This document shows, in pieces, positions 1 through 7,274 of a DNA stretch of 11,654 nucleotides (within the stretch, counting starts at the first letter, position 1; every line of letters starts with the position of its first letter). The notes beneath the pieces are model-generated. The model searched no databases, was not told the DNA's origin, and saw nothing but the letters and a program-made list of their open reading frames with translations. The DNA is taken from contig DASZDK010000103.1 in NCBI GenBank assembly GCA_035942035.1, positions 1 through 11,654 on the forward strand. Reading direction: 5' to 3'. The stretch comes from JAHWJR01 sp035942035. GTDB taxonomy: Bacteria; Actinomycetota; Acidimicrobiia; Acidimicrobiales; CADCSY01. The position numbers and the translations under genes are program-made.

Positions 1-2
1 TC

Positions 3-578
3 GACGGCGCCGGCCGGGCCTTCGTGGAGGTGGTGGAGCCGCCGAACCGTCTGGTGGTGTGCGGAGCCGGGGCCGACGCACCTCCCCTCGTGGAGCTCGC
101 CGCTCGCCTGGGCTGGAGCGTCACCGTGGTCGACGACCGCCCCACGCTCCTCACCGCCGACCGCTTCCCGCATGCCCGTTCGCTGGTGCGAAGCGAGCCG
201 GAACGAGCGGCGGCGACGGTCGGCACCGATCCCCGTACGTGCGTGGTGGTGATGAGCCACAACCTCGGGCGCGATCGGGGGTACCTGCGCTCCTTCTTGC
301 CCGTGCGCTGCGCCTACCTGGGTGTCGTGGGGCCTTCCGCCCGTCTGGCTGGGCTGCTGGGGGAGCTCCGCGCCCAGGGCGTGGTGCCGCCGCCGGAGGC
401 GTCCACCCGCGTCCACGGCCCGGCCGGGCTCGACCTCGGTGCCGAGGGCCCGCACGAGGTGGCGTTGGCCATCGTGGCCGAGATCCTTGCCGTTCGCCGG
501 GGAGCCGGGGCAGGCTTCCTGCGCCATCGCCAGGGCCCGATCCACCTCCGCGCCGCGGAGGGGCAGGCTTCCGCCTGA
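3..578 (+). CDS. XdhC/CoxI-family molybdoenzyme accessory protein, C-terminal part (5' truncated)
   Basis: XdhC/CoxI-family proteins bind or sulfurate molybdenum cofactor and help insert it into xanthine-dehydrogenase or CO-dehydrogenase type hydroxylases in the cytoplasm. The visible part is the C-terminal Rossmann-like domain. It has a GAGADAPP nucleotide-binding-like loop followed by a strand ending VTVVDDR, a VVVMSHNLGRD segment (family pattern VLVMTHD), a YLGVVGPSARLAGLL segment (family pattern YVGLLGSRRR), and a C-terminal GLDLGAEGPHEVALAIVAEILAVRRG block (family pattern GLDIGAETPEEIALSIAAEI). The frame is open to the left edge, and the residues before the first in-frame GTG (position 24) fit the family, so that GTG is probably internal and the N-terminal XdhC domain lies outside the window. 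The partner hydroxylase genes would be expected upstream. Family confidence is high; the precise substrate enzyme cannot be told. Confidence 0.88.
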   Translation, partial: DGAGRAFVEVVEPPNRLVVCGAGADAPPLVELAARLGWSVTVVDDRPTLLTADRFPHARSLVRSEPERAAATVGTDPRTCVVVMSHNLGRDRGYLRSFLPVRCAYLGVVGPSARLAGLLGELRAQGVVPPPEASTRVHGPAGLDLGAEGPHEVALAIVAEILAVRRGAGAGFLRHRQGPIHLRAAEGQASA

Positions 579-582
579 CCCC

Positions 583-631
583 GGCCGGCGCCGGCCAGCC
601 GAGCGCCACCCCGCCAAGGATGGCGTGGGCG
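583..631 (+). terminator. Hairpin region between xdhC-like gene and response regulator
   Basis: Two inverted repeats fill the gap after the XdhC-like stop. Bases 583-596 are a perfect 14-base GC palindrome. Bases 612-616 (CGCCA) pair with 621-625 (TGGCG) around an AGGA loop, with an outer CGCC/GGCG pairing at 604-607 and 628-631. There is no U-tract, so this is only a possible terminator, or a structured leader separating the molybdoenzyme gene from the two-component genes. GC palindromes arise easily by chance at this base composition. Confidence 0.3.
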
Positions 632-644
632 AGACTGAGCAGCC

Positions 645-1337
645 ATGGCATCCATCCTCCTGGTCGAGGACGACGCATCCGTGCGCGAGGCGGTGGCCAT
701 GGCGCTCGAGGGCGACGGCTACCAGGTGCGCACCGCGGTGTCGGGCGGCGAGGCGCTCGACCGGTGGCGCCGGGTGCCGCCGGACCTCGTCCTGCTCGAC
801 GTGATGCTGCCCGGCACCGACGGCCTGGAGGTGTGCCGGACCATCCGCGCCGACGACGACGTCCCCATCATCATGCTGACCGCCCGCGCCGATCCGATCG
901 ACGTCGTGTTGGGCCTGGAGTCCGGTGCGGACGACTACGTGACCAAGCCCTTCGAGACGAGGGTGCTCCTGGCCCGGGTCAAGGCGGTCCTGCGCCGTCA
1001 CGACCGCCGGCCCGAGGACCAGACGCTGCGCTACGGCGACCTGGTGGTCGACCCCCAGGCGATGAGGGTGACCAAGGGCGGGGAGGAGGTGCGCCTCACC
1101 GCCACCGAACTGCGACTTCTGCTCGAGCTGGGCCGTCATCCCGACCAGGTCTTGTCTCGGGCCGTGCTCCTCGACCGGGTGTGGGACTACAGCTACCTCG
1201 GTGACTCTCGGCTGGTCGACGTGTGCGTGCAGCGGCTGCGGGCCAAGGTGGAGGACGACCCCAGCCATCCCCGGTTGATCGAGACGGCCCGGGGCCTCGG
1301 CTACAAGCTCGTGGCGCTGCCGCCGCCCGGCGAATGA
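645..1337 (+). CDS. OmpR/PhoB-family response regulator
   Basis: A 230-residue two-component response regulator, the full length usual for the OmpR/PhoB family. The receiver domain (about 3-115) has the acidic pocket E8/D9/D10, phosphoacceptor D52 in LVLLDVMLPG, switch T79 in IIMLTAR and conserved K101 in DDYVTKPF. The winged-helix effector domain (about 128-226) carries the signature LTATELRLLLEL, the recognition-helix region DSRLVDVCVQRLRAKV and the terminal wing RGLGYKL. It should bind direct repeats at target promoters when phosphorylated. Its stop overlaps the kinase start (ATGA), which indicates translational coupling and identifies the kinase as its partner. The start is the ATG at 645; no strong ribosome binding site precedes it, and a GAGACT that could be a weak -10 box lies 8 bases upstream, so a leaderless transcript is possible. 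The architecture resembles MtrA, but orthology cannot be decided by eye. Confidence 0.96.
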   Translation: MASILLVEDDASVREAVAMALEGDGYQVRTAVSGGEALDRWRRVPPDLVLLDVMLPGTDGLEVCRTIRADDDVPIIMLTARADPIDVVLGLESGADDYVTKPFETRVLLARVKAVLRRHDRRPEDQTLRYGDLVVDPQAMRVTKGGEEVRLTATELRLLLELGRHPDQVLSRAVLLDRVWDYSYLGDSRLVDVCVQRLRAKVEDDPSHPRLIETARGLGYKLVALPPPGE

Positions 1338-2797
1338 GCGGCGACGAGCCACCGTCGGGCGGGGGCAGGCGTCTGCTGGGACGCGGCGGCCTGCGGCGGC
1401 GGCTCGTCGTCACCTTCGCGGTGGTCACCGCTGCCGCCTCGGTGGCGGTGGCGGCCACGTCCTACCTCCTGCTGCGGCAGGCCACATTCCAGCGGGCGAC
1501 CGGGGAGGCGATCCGCGAGGCGGAGCTGGCGCTGGCAGAGGCGGCCGCCGTGCTGCCCCCGTCCCCGACGGTGGACGAGGTCGACCAGTTCCACGCCGGC
1601 CTGGGCCTCCGCGACGGTGCCCAGGTGGTGACGCTGCTCGACGGCGACTCCTTCGCCACCAGCTCCTTCTCGCTCTCGGCCCCATCCGTACCGCCGGCCC
1701 TGCGCCAACCGGTCGCCGACGGCCGGGTGGTCTCGTTGCGCACCACCGTGGAGGACAGCCCCCACGTCGTGGTGGGCGGGCGGGTGCTGCCCGACGGGCC
1801 CAGTTCGTTCTTCTTCTTCCCGCTCGAGGGCGACCTCGCCGTCCTTGCCCTGGTGCGCAACGTCCTGGCGGCGGTGGGCGGGGTGGTGGTGCTCCTGTCG
1901 GCCGCCGTGGGCGGGGTGGCGGCGAGTGGCGTGCTCCACCCGATCCGGCGCACCCGCGACGCCGTCCAGGGCCTGGAGGAGGGCCAGTTCGAGACCCGCC
2001 TGCCCGAAGAGGGCAGCGACGAGCTCGGCGACCTCGCCCATGCCTTCAACCGCATGGCTGAGACGCTGCAGTCCACCGTCGCCGAGCTGCGGGTCCTGGA
2101 GGCAGGCCACCGCCGGTTCGTGGCCGACGTGTCGCATGAGCTGCGCACCCCACTCACCGCGCTCACCACCGCCGGCGACATGCTCGAGGCTAACGGCGAG
2201 GGCCTGGACGACACCGGCCGGCGGGCGGCCCGGCTCCTCGTCCTGGAGACCCGCCGGCTGGCCGCCCTGGTGGAGGACCTCATGGAGATCTCCCGGCTCG
2301 ACGCCGGCGCCGCCCTCATGTCGTGGACGGCAGTCGACGTGGCGGCGGCGACCACGGCGGCGCTAGAGACCCGGGTGTGGGGCCACCAGGTGGAGACGCA
2401 CCTGCCTCCCGGGATCACCACGTGGGCCGACCCACGCCGCTTCGACGCCATCGTGGCCAACCTGGTCGGCAACGCCCTGCAGCACGGGCGTCCGCCGGTG
2501 GTGGTCAGCGCCGCCCTCGACGGCGAGCAGGTCTCCATCGAGGTCAGCGACCGAGGCGACGGCATCGCCGCCGAGCACCTGCCTCACATCTTCGACCGCT
2601 TCTACAAGGCCGATCCGTCTCGGCCCCGCAGTGAGGGCAGCGGACTCGGGCTGGCCATCGCCCGTCAGAACGCCCGCCTCCACGGCGGCGACCTCACCGT
2701 CGCCACCAGCGCCGACGGCACCACCTTCACCATCGTGTTGCCCCTGCGAACCCAGTCCCCCGAGCCCGACGACGTCTCCGCCCCGTCGGTTGCCTGA
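1334..2797 (+). CDS. Membrane sensor histidine kinase (HAMP-HisKA-HATPase)
   Basis: A 487-residue sensor kinase that would autophosphorylate and pass the phosphate to D52 of the upstream regulator. In order: a basic N-terminus, TM1 (about 24-47), an extracytoplasmic sensor region (about 50-168), TM2 (about 169-197), HAMP (about 198-250), and HisKA with H268 in FVADVSHELRTPL. The ATP-binding domain has an N-box near N376-N380 (NLVGNALQH), G1 DRGDG (406-410), F-box FDRFYK and G2 GSGLGLAIA (435-443). I chose the ATG at 1334 because it overlaps the regulator stop by four bases and gives a normal N-terminus; the frame is open further upstream, but that part lies inside the regulator gene. A run of five Phe residues (159-163) sits just before TM2. 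The sensor region matches no domain I recognise by eye. The lipoproteins just downstream are plausible extracytoplasmic partners, by analogy with MtrB and LpqB. Confidence 0.96.
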   Translation: MSGDEPPSGGGRRLLGRGGLRRRLVVTFAVVTAAASVAVAATSYLLLRQATFQRATGEAIREAELALAEAAAVLPPSPTVDEVDQFHAGLGLRDGAQVVTLLDGDSFATSSFSLSAPSVPPALRQPVADGRVVSLRTTVEDSPHVVVGGRVLPDGPSSFFFFPLEGDLAVLALVRNVLAAVGGVVVLLSAAVGGVAASGVLHPIRRTRDAVQGLEEGQFETRLPEEGSDELGDLAHAFNRMAETLQSTVAELRVLEAGHRRFVADVSHELRTPLTALTTAGDMLEANGEGLDDTGRRAARLLVLETRRLAALVEDLMEISRLDAGAALMSWTAVDVAAATTAALETRVWGHQVETHLPPGITTWADPRRFDAIVANLVGNALQHGRPPVVVSAALDGEQVSIEVSDRGDGIAAEHLPHIFDRFYKADPSRPRSEGSGLGLAIARQNARLHGGDLTVATSADGTTFTIVLPLRTQSPEPDDVSAPSVA

Positions 2798-2857
2798 TCG
2801 TTACAGCGCCGAGAAGCAGCAGTTACCGGCCGGGTGCATGGTGGCCACACCGGCTCG

Positions 2858-2864
2858 AAGGAGG
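2858..2864 (+). promoter_or_regulatory. Strong Shine-Dalgarno fixing the AMIN-like lipoprotein start
   Basis: AAGGAGG, a near-perfect anti-16S match, ends six bases before the ATG at 2871. It selects this start over the in-frame ATG at 2838, which would add 11 basic residues ahead of the signal peptide. It is the clearest ribosome binding site in the window. A hairpin (GCCGG near 2828 pairing with CCGGC near 2850) lies just upstream, in the 73-base gap after the kinase stop. Confidence 0.75.
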
Positions 2865-2870
2865 AGAAAG

Positions 2871-3575
2871 ATGCAAGCACGCACCACCCGGTATCTGGTC
2901 GCTGCCATGGTGGCCGTCGGCGTGGCCGCCTGCAGCAGCGGCGGGCCCACCGACGCCGGATCCGCCCCTCTGCGTCCGTCATCGACGACGACTGGGCCGG
3001 CCGACGAGCCGGCCGGCGAAGAGGCCGGCGAGGAGGCGCCGTCGACCACGCAATCACCGCCGGCGACCGCTGGCGAAGGGCGCGACAGGAGTGGGAGCAC
3101 GACGTCCACCGCCGGCCCCGGCCTGCCCTTCGTCGCCAACACCAGACCGGACACGTCGTCGACCACCGAGGGCTTTCCGGTGCTGCTGAGCGTCACCAAG
3201 GGCGACCACCCGGGCTACGTGCGCCACGTGTTCGAGTTCGACGACAAGCCGCCCGACGGCCAGCGCGCCGACGCCGCCCGCCCGGCGTGGGACGTGCGCT
3301 ACGTGCCGCGGAGCCAGGTCGTCCAGGACGGCTCCGGATTCCCGATCGCCGTCGAGGGCGCCGCCGTGCTGCGCATCACCTTCCAGCACGCGTGGATGCA
3401 CTGGGACGACGGGAGCACCTCGCTCCAGCACCCGCCGGACGTCTACGAGCGGCTGCGGATCGGCGGTGACTTCGAGGGTTACGTCACCTGGTTCCTGGGT
3501 GTCGACGGCGAGCGCCCGTTCCGAGCCTTCTTCACCGATGGCGACAAGGTGGTGGTCGACGTGGTGACCCGGTGA
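2871..3575 (+). CDS. AMIN-like domain lipoprotein
   Basis: A 234-residue predicted lipoprotein. The signal peptide RYLVAAMVAVGVAAC gives lipobox VAAC with lipidated C21. Residues 22 to about 90 are a Ser/Thr/Pro/Glu-rich tether. Residues about 95-234 form an AMIN-like domain, recognisable from GDHPGYVRHVFEFDD, WDVRYVPRSQVVQDGSG (family pattern VRYVD..V.DGSG), VEGAAVLRITFQHAWMH, GGDFEGYVTWFLGVDGERPFRAFFTDGDKVVVDV. AMIN domains in cell-wall amidases and secretins bind peptidoglycan or position proteins at the envelope; the ligand of the actinobacterial AMIN-like form is not something I can state. The gene follows the two-component pair and overlaps the next lipoprotein gene by GTGA, so the four genes are probably one transcriptional unit. 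I infer an envelope sensor or accessory role for the kinase. Confidence 0.85.
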   Translation: MQARTTRYLVAAMVAVGVAACSSGGPTDAGSAPLRPSSTTTGPADEPAGEEAGEEAPSTTQSPPATAGEGRDRSGSTTSTAGPGLPFVANTRPDTSSTTEGFPVLLSVTKGDHPGYVRHVFEFDDKPPDGQRADAARPAWDVRYVPRSQVVQDGSGFPIAVEGAAVLRITFQHAWMHWDDGSTSLQHPPDVYERLRIGGDFEGYVTWFLGVDGERPFRAFFTDGDKVVVDVVTR

Positions 3576-4588
3576 AAATCTTCGTCAGCCGCTGGCCGGT
3601 CGTCACCGCGGCGCTGGCGCTCCTGGCGCTCAGCTCCTGCGGGAGCGACCGGCCCAGCGACGCCGGTCCCGCCCCCTCCCGGGTGCCATCGACCGACACC
3701 AGCGTGCCGACCACAGAGCCAGAAGAGGCCTCGCGACCCGCCGGCTCCTCCCAACCGGTGGAGAAGAGAACGACTTCGGTGGCGACCACCACGGTGGCCA
3801 TCTACCTGGTCAAGGGGGAATTGCTGGAGAAGGTGACGAGGCGGGTGCCGAAGGTCCCTGCCATCGGGGGCCAGGCGATGGAGGCGCTGCTGGCGGGGCC
3901 CACCCCTGCCGAGTCGGCCGCCGGCGTCACCACGGCGATACCGGACGGCACCCGGCTCCTCGGCCTCGTCATCGAGGAGGCAACGGCGACGGTCGACCTG
4001 TCGCCGGCCTACGAGTCCGGGGGTGGCACGCTGGGCCTGACGCTGCGACTCGCGCAGGTGGCGTGCACGCTGGACCAGTTCGGGACCGTGGACGGCGTGC
4101 GCTTCGCCCTGGCCGGGCGCCGGGTGCGGGTGTTCTCCGGCAACGGGATCGTGCTGGAGGAGCCGGTGAGCTGCGACGACTACCGCGATCACCTGCCCGG
4201 GCAACCCCCGCCGCCACCGCCACCGCCGTGCACCCCCGGCGAGCTCGAGCCGTGCGGGCCCGAACCGGATGACCCGAGCACCCTCGGCGTCCATCCCCGG
4301 GCGGGGGAGCCGGGCCAGGAGCTGGTGGCCACCGTCTCCGGCTTCGCTCCCGAGGTGTCCGTGGTGGTGGAGCTGGTACGGGTGGACCCGTACGGGCCGG
4401 TCCTCGGCTTCCAGGTCAGGACCGACAGAGCCGGCTACGCCCGAGAACGGTTCCTCGTCCCGGGTGATGCGCCGCCAGGGGCCTACCAGCTGGTGGCGAC
4501 CAGCGAGGACGGGAGCGACACGGCCTCGTCCCCGCTCACCGTCCTGGCGTCGTCCAACTGCCCGGCCGAGCAGCAGCCCACCTGCTGA
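3572..4588 (+). CDS. GerMN-domain lipoprotein (LpqB-like N-terminal part)
   Basis: A 338-residue predicted lipoprotein that starts at GTG 3572, overlapping the previous stop by four bases. The signal peptide ends in lipobox LSSC (C23). A Ser/Thr/Pro tether (about 24-72) leads to a GerMN (sporulation and spore germination) domain at about 75-200: IYLVKGELL, IGGQAMEALLAGPTPAE, TTAIPDGTRLLGLVIEEATATVDLS and the LRLAQVACTLDQFGTVDGVRFALAG block. An eight-proline run (212-219) and a short Cys-containing segment link to a C-terminal beta-rich, probably Ig-like domain (about 235-326). GerMN is the domain found in actinobacterial LpqB, which acts with MtrB at the membrane. LpqB also has a C-terminal beta-propeller region, absent here, so this is a relative in architecture and not a clear orthologue. 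Four Cys residues (C220, C228, C330, C338) flank the C-terminal domain and might form disulfides. Confidence 0.85.
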   Translation: MKIFVSRWPVVTAALALLALSSCGSDRPSDAGPAPSRVPSTDTSVPTTEPEEASRPAGSSQPVEKRTTSVATTTVAIYLVKGELLEKVTRRVPKVPAIGGQAMEALLAGPTPAESAAGVTTAIPDGTRLLGLVIEEATATVDLSPAYESGGGTLGLTLRLAQVACTLDQFGTVDGVRFALAGRRVRVFSGNGIVLEEPVSCDDYRDHLPGQPPPPPPPPCTPGELEPCGPEPDDPSTLGVHPRAGEPGQELVATVSGFAPEVSVVVELVRVDPYGPVLGFQVRTDRAGYARERFLVPGDAPPGAYQLVATSEDGSDTASSPLTVLASSNCPAEQQPTC

Positions 4589-4613
4589 CCCGAAGGTCCC
4601 GGCGTTTGCGGGT

Positions 4614-4626
4614 GTCAGTGCCTGAC
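4614..4626 (+). terminator. Small hairpin after the GerMN lipoprotein gene
   Basis: GTCAG-TGC-CTGAC is a perfect 5-bp inverted repeat in the 58-base gap between the lipoprotein and GST genes, with CCCGG/CCGGG arms around it. There is no U-tract. It may mark the end of the two-component cassette transcript, but the evidence is only structural. Confidence 0.25.
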
Positions 4627-4646
4627 CGGGCGGGCATGGACAGCCC

Positions 4647-5675
4647 ATGGACAAGAGCGACGGCGGCTACGTCAATCCCACGGGCAACTACACCCGCGAC
4701 ACCAACTACATCACCACCCGCATCACCGTCGACGGCCGGGACGGCTACCCGGTGGAGCCGGGCCGGTACCGCCTCGTCGTCAGCCGGGCGTGCCCGTGGG
4801 CCAACCGGGCCATCATCGTCCGCCGCCTGCTCGGCCTCGAGCCGGTCTTGTCGATGGGCGTCGCCGGGCCCACCCACGACGAGCGGAGTTGGACCTTCGA
4901 CCTCGACGCTGGGGGCCGTGATCCCGTCCTCGGCATCGAGCGCCTCCAGGAGGCGTACTTGGCGCGGTTCCCCGACTACGACCGGGGCATCACCGTGCCC
5001 GCCATGGTCGACATTCCGAGCGGCCAAGTCGTGACCAACGACTACTCGCAGATCACCCTCGACCTCTCCACCGAGTGGCGGGCCCACCACCGGCCGGGCG
5101 CTCCCGACCTCTACCCCGAGGAAAAGCAGGAAGAGATCGACGAGGTGGCCCTGGCCGTGTTCAAGGACGTCAACAACGGCGTCTACCGCTGCGGCTTCGC
5201 CGGCAGCCAGGGGGCCTACGAGCGGGCCTACCGGCGCCTGTTCGACCGGTTCGACTGGCTGTCGCAGCGGCTGGAGCGCCAGCGGTACCTGGTGGGCGAC
5301 ACCATCACCGAGGCCGACGTGCGGCTGTTCACCACGCTGGTCCGCTTCGACCCCGTCTACCACGGCCACTTCAAGTGCAACCGGCACAAGCTGGCCGAGA
5401 TGCCGGTGCTGTGGGCCTACGCCCGCGACCTGTTCCAGACGCCGGGCTTCGGTGACACCATCGACTTCGACCACATTAAGCGCCACTACTACGTGGTCCA
5501 CACCGACATCAATCCCACCCGCATCGTGCCCGTGGGCCCGGACCTGAGCGGCTGGCTCGAACCCCACGGGCGGGAATCGCTCGGCGGGCGGCCCTTCGGC
5601 GACGGGACCCCGCCCGGGCCACCGCCGGCCGAGGAGGTGGTGCCCGCCGACCACACGGTGCTGCAGGCGGCCTGA
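4647..5675 (+). CDS. Xi-class GST / glutathionyl-hydroquinone reductase-like protein (ECM4/YqjG family)
   Basis: A 342-residue cytoplasmic thiol transferase. Xi-class GSTs reduce glutathionyl-hydroquinones, using a catalytic Cys in a CPWA motif. Here SRACPWANRA places that Cys at C49, in a thioredoxin-fold domain (about 40-140). The cis-proline region is TVPAMVD, followed by TNDYSQITLDLSTEW, where proteobacterial members have NESSEI. The all-helical C-terminal domain (about 160-285) contains NNGVYRCGFAGSQ, YLVGDTITEADVRLFTTLVRFD, YHGHFKCNRHKL and IKRHYYVVHTDINPT, strongly conserved family blocks. Length is normal for the family. The start is ATG 4647; an ATG at 4636 is out of frame. If the host uses mycothiol, as many actinobacteria do, the thiol substrate may differ from glutathione; the sequence cannot settle this. 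Transcription is probably independent of the upstream cassette. Confidence 0.93.
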   Translation: MDKSDGGYVNPTGNYTRDTNYITTRITVDGRDGYPVEPGRYRLVVSRACPWANRAIIVRRLLGLEPVLSMGVAGPTHDERSWTFDLDAGGRDPVLGIERLQEAYLARFPDYDRGITVPAMVDIPSGQVVTNDYSQITLDLSTEWRAHHRPGAPDLYPEEKQEEIDEVALAVFKDVNNGVYRCGFAGSQGAYERAYRRLFDRFDWLSQRLERQRYLVGDTITEADVRLFTTLVRFDPVYHGHFKCNRHKLAEMPVLWAYARDLFQTPGFGDTIDFDHIKRHYYVVHTDINPTRIVPVGPDLSGWLEPHGRESLGGRPFGDGTPPGPPPAEEVVPADHTVLQAA

Positions 5676-5759
5676 GGCTCCCGCGGGGCTTGTGGCGAAG
5701 CGGCGGCAAAGCGTCCCGCAGCCGGGGCCGGAACAGGGCGTCACCAGGCGGCCACCGGA

Positions 5760-6200
5760 TCAGAGCGCCCGGTCGGCAAATTGACGCGCCCCGATCTCGA
5801 GCACCCAGTCGTGGCCGAAGCGGGCGACCGCCGGCGCCAGCCGGGCCACCAGCCGGGGGACCCCCTGGGCGGGCGTCAGTGTGGAGCTGAGCACGGCCCG
5901 GCAGCCGTCACCGTGCTGCTCGTCGAGCACGAGGCGGGCGGTACCGGTCACCTCGCCCGCCACCGTGGCCACCACCAGCGCTGGGGCCACCACCTCGTCG
6001 AGGGTGACCGTGACCCGCAGCTCGTAGGGCAGGGGGGGCTTGATCACGCAGGACCACACCGCGCCGGTGACCAGGTCGGTCCCGTCGAAACGGCGCAGCC
6101 ACGGCCACCAGGTCGGGAAGTCGGCGACACGGCTCACCGCCGCCCACACCGCGTCCCGGTCGGCATCGAAGTGCAGCTCACGAGTCGTGGTCAGCTGCAT
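5760..6200 (-). CDS. SRPBCC (START/Bet v1-like) family protein
   Basis: A 146-residue small ligand-binding-fold protein. It opens with the typical SRPBCC pattern: a first strand TTTRELHFDADRDAVWAAVSRVADFPTWWPWLRRFD, where AVWAAVSRVADFPTWWPW matches the 'vW..ltd...w..W' signature of polyketide-cyclase/dehydrase-like members. Alternating strands follow (ELRVTVTLDEV, LVVATVAGEV, GTARLVLDEQ, CRAVLSSTLTP) and a long C-terminal helix (PRLVARLAPAVARFGHDWVLEIGARQFADRA) closes the fold. The ligand or reaction cannot be predicted. The ATG at 6200 is preceded by GGGAG six bases away. It lies 32 bases downstream of the aldo/keto reductase stop on the same strand, so the two are probably co-transcribed. 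It converges on the GST gene across an 84-base gap with no clear terminator. Confidence 0.85.
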   Translation of the reverse strand: MQLTTTRELHFDADRDAVWAAVSRVADFPTWWPWLRRFDGTDLVTGAVWSCVIKPPLPYELRVTVTLDEVVAPALVVATVAGEVTGTARLVLDEQHGDGCRAVLSSTLTPAQGVPRLVARLAPAVARFGHDWVLEIGARQFADRAL

Positions 6201-6232
6201 CGCTGCTCCCGTGAGCGGTGACCGGTGACGTC

Positions 6233-7174
6233 TCAGCCCCGGGTCAGCACTTCTTCGATGTCGTCGAGATCCTGCCCGTCGAGCTCGACATCACCGGCGC
6301 CGGCGTTGTCCCGCACGTGGGCCGGGGAGCGGGACCCGGCGATGGCGGCGGTGACGCCGCGCTGGTGCACGACCCAGCCCAGCGCCAGCTGGGCGAGGGT
6401 CACGTCCTTGCGCTCGGCGATCGGGCGCAAGGCGTCCACGATGGCGAGGTTGCGCCGGAAGCGGTCGGAGGCGAACAGCTCGTCGTAGGCGCCCATCCCG
6501 TGCTTGCCGCTCCGCCAGTCGTCGTCGGAGAACGTCGTCGTCTCGTCGAACGCCCCGGTGAGCAGGCCGTAGGCCAACGGGCCGTAGGCGAGGATGCCGG
6601 TGCCCGCCTGGTCGCAGTGGACGAACAGGTCGTCGCGGCCGTCGCGGTGCAGCATGGAGAAGTGCGGCTGGAGCGAGTCGACGTGGCGTACCCGTTCGCA
6701 GCGCTCGATCAGCTCCACGGAGAAGTTGGACACGCCGATCCAGCGGACCAGGCCTGCGTCCACGAGGCCGGCCATGGCCTCCCACGTCTCTTCGACGGCG
6801 ATCTCCGGATGAGGCCAGTGGAGCTGGTACACGTCGATCACCTCGCGCCCGAGCCGACGCAGGCTGGCCTCGGCGGCGGCCCGCACGCCCTGGACGTCGA
6901 AGCCGCTGCCCGCCGGCCGAGGTGCCACCTTCGTGAACACCAGCACGTCGTCCCGACCAGCCACCGCCTTGGCCACCAGCTCCTCCGAGCGGCCACCGCC
7001 GTAGACCTCGGCGGTGTCGACCCAGGTGATGCCGGCGTCAAAGGCGGCGCCCATGGCTGCGAGCGTCTCCTGGTCGGGCGGGTTGGGCCCCCAGGCCATG
7101 CCCCCGGCCTCCCACGCCCCGTAACCGACCACGGAGATCTCCGGACCGTTCGATCCCAGCTTCCTCATCCTCAT
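6233..7174 (-). CDS. Aldo/keto reductase
   Basis: A 313-residue NADPH-dependent oxidoreductase of the AKR superfamily (TIM barrel, cytoplasmic). The start is ATG 7174 (MRMRKLGSNGPEIS), because GGAGGTG lies nine bases upstream and the residues match the usual N-terminus; the frame extends to 7207 without family similarity. ATG 7168, two codons later, is an alternative. The catalytic tetrad is visible: D53 and Y58 in WVDTAEVYGGG, K82 in VFTKVAPR and H119 in YQLHWPHPE. Other AKR signatures are RWIGVSNFSVELIERC, ILAYGPLAYGLLTG and the cofactor-binding stretch TAAIAGSRSPAHVRDNAGA near the C-terminus. The substrate is not predictable; general aldehyde or sugar reduction is usual. The SRPBCC gene follows 32 bases downstream. 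Confidence 0.95.
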   Translation of the reverse strand: MRMRKLGSNGPEISVVGYGAWEAGGMAWGPNPPDQETLAAMGAAFDAGITWVDTAEVYGGGRSEELVAKAVAGRDDVLVFTKVAPRPAGSGFDVQGVRAAAEASLRRLGREVIDVYQLHWPHPEIAVEETWEAMAGLVDAGLVRWIGVSNFSVELIERCERVRHVDSLQPHFSMLHRDGRDDLFVHCDQAGTGILAYGPLAYGLLTGAFDETTTFSDDDWRSGKHGMGAYDELFASDRFRRNLAIVDALRPIAERKDVTLAQLALGWVVHQRGVTAAIAGSRSPAHVRDNAGAGDVELDGQDLDDIEEVLTRG

Positions 7175-7246
7175 CCCTGCGTGCACCTCCGTGCTCCGAC
7201 ACCACACTGTCGGCCTGCCCTACCCGTGTCCCCCCGCCGCCGTCAC

Positions 7247-7269
7247 CCGCCGGGTGGTCGGCCCGGCGG
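7247..7269 (-). terminator. Strong GC hairpin after DUF2277 gene
   Basis: CCGCCGGG (7247-7254) and CCCGGCGG (7262-7269) form a perfect 8-bp stem around a 7-base loop, extendable by CAC/GTG with one bulged C. It begins five bases past the DUF2277 stop on the - strand. A second repeat, CCCGTGA (7278-7284) with TCACGGG (7297-7303), lies inside the last codons of that gene. There is no U-tract. It probably ends the DUF2277 transcript before the aldo/keto reductase gene. Confidence 0.45.
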
Positions 7270-7274
7270 TGTGA

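Noticed and set aside
1223..1333. N-terminal extension of the kinase frame by 37 codons
   Set aside because: It lies inside the regulator gene and encodes Ala/Gly/Arg-rich sequence. ATG 1334 overlaps the regulator stop in the usual coupled arrangement.
1807..1822. TTC microsatellite
   Set aside because: Five in-frame Phe codons just before TM2 of the kinase. A phase-variable tract is conceivable, but the repeat is trinucleotide and short, so slippage would not shift the frame.
4205..4230. CCG/CCA tandem repeat
   Set aside because: It encodes the eight-proline linker of the GerMN lipoprotein; a coding linker, not an independent repeat element.
3479..4654. A 391-codon - strand open frame opposite the lipoprotein genes
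   Set aside because: Gly/Arg/His-rich shadow of the GerMN gene. The + strand product has a lipobox and a recognisable domain.
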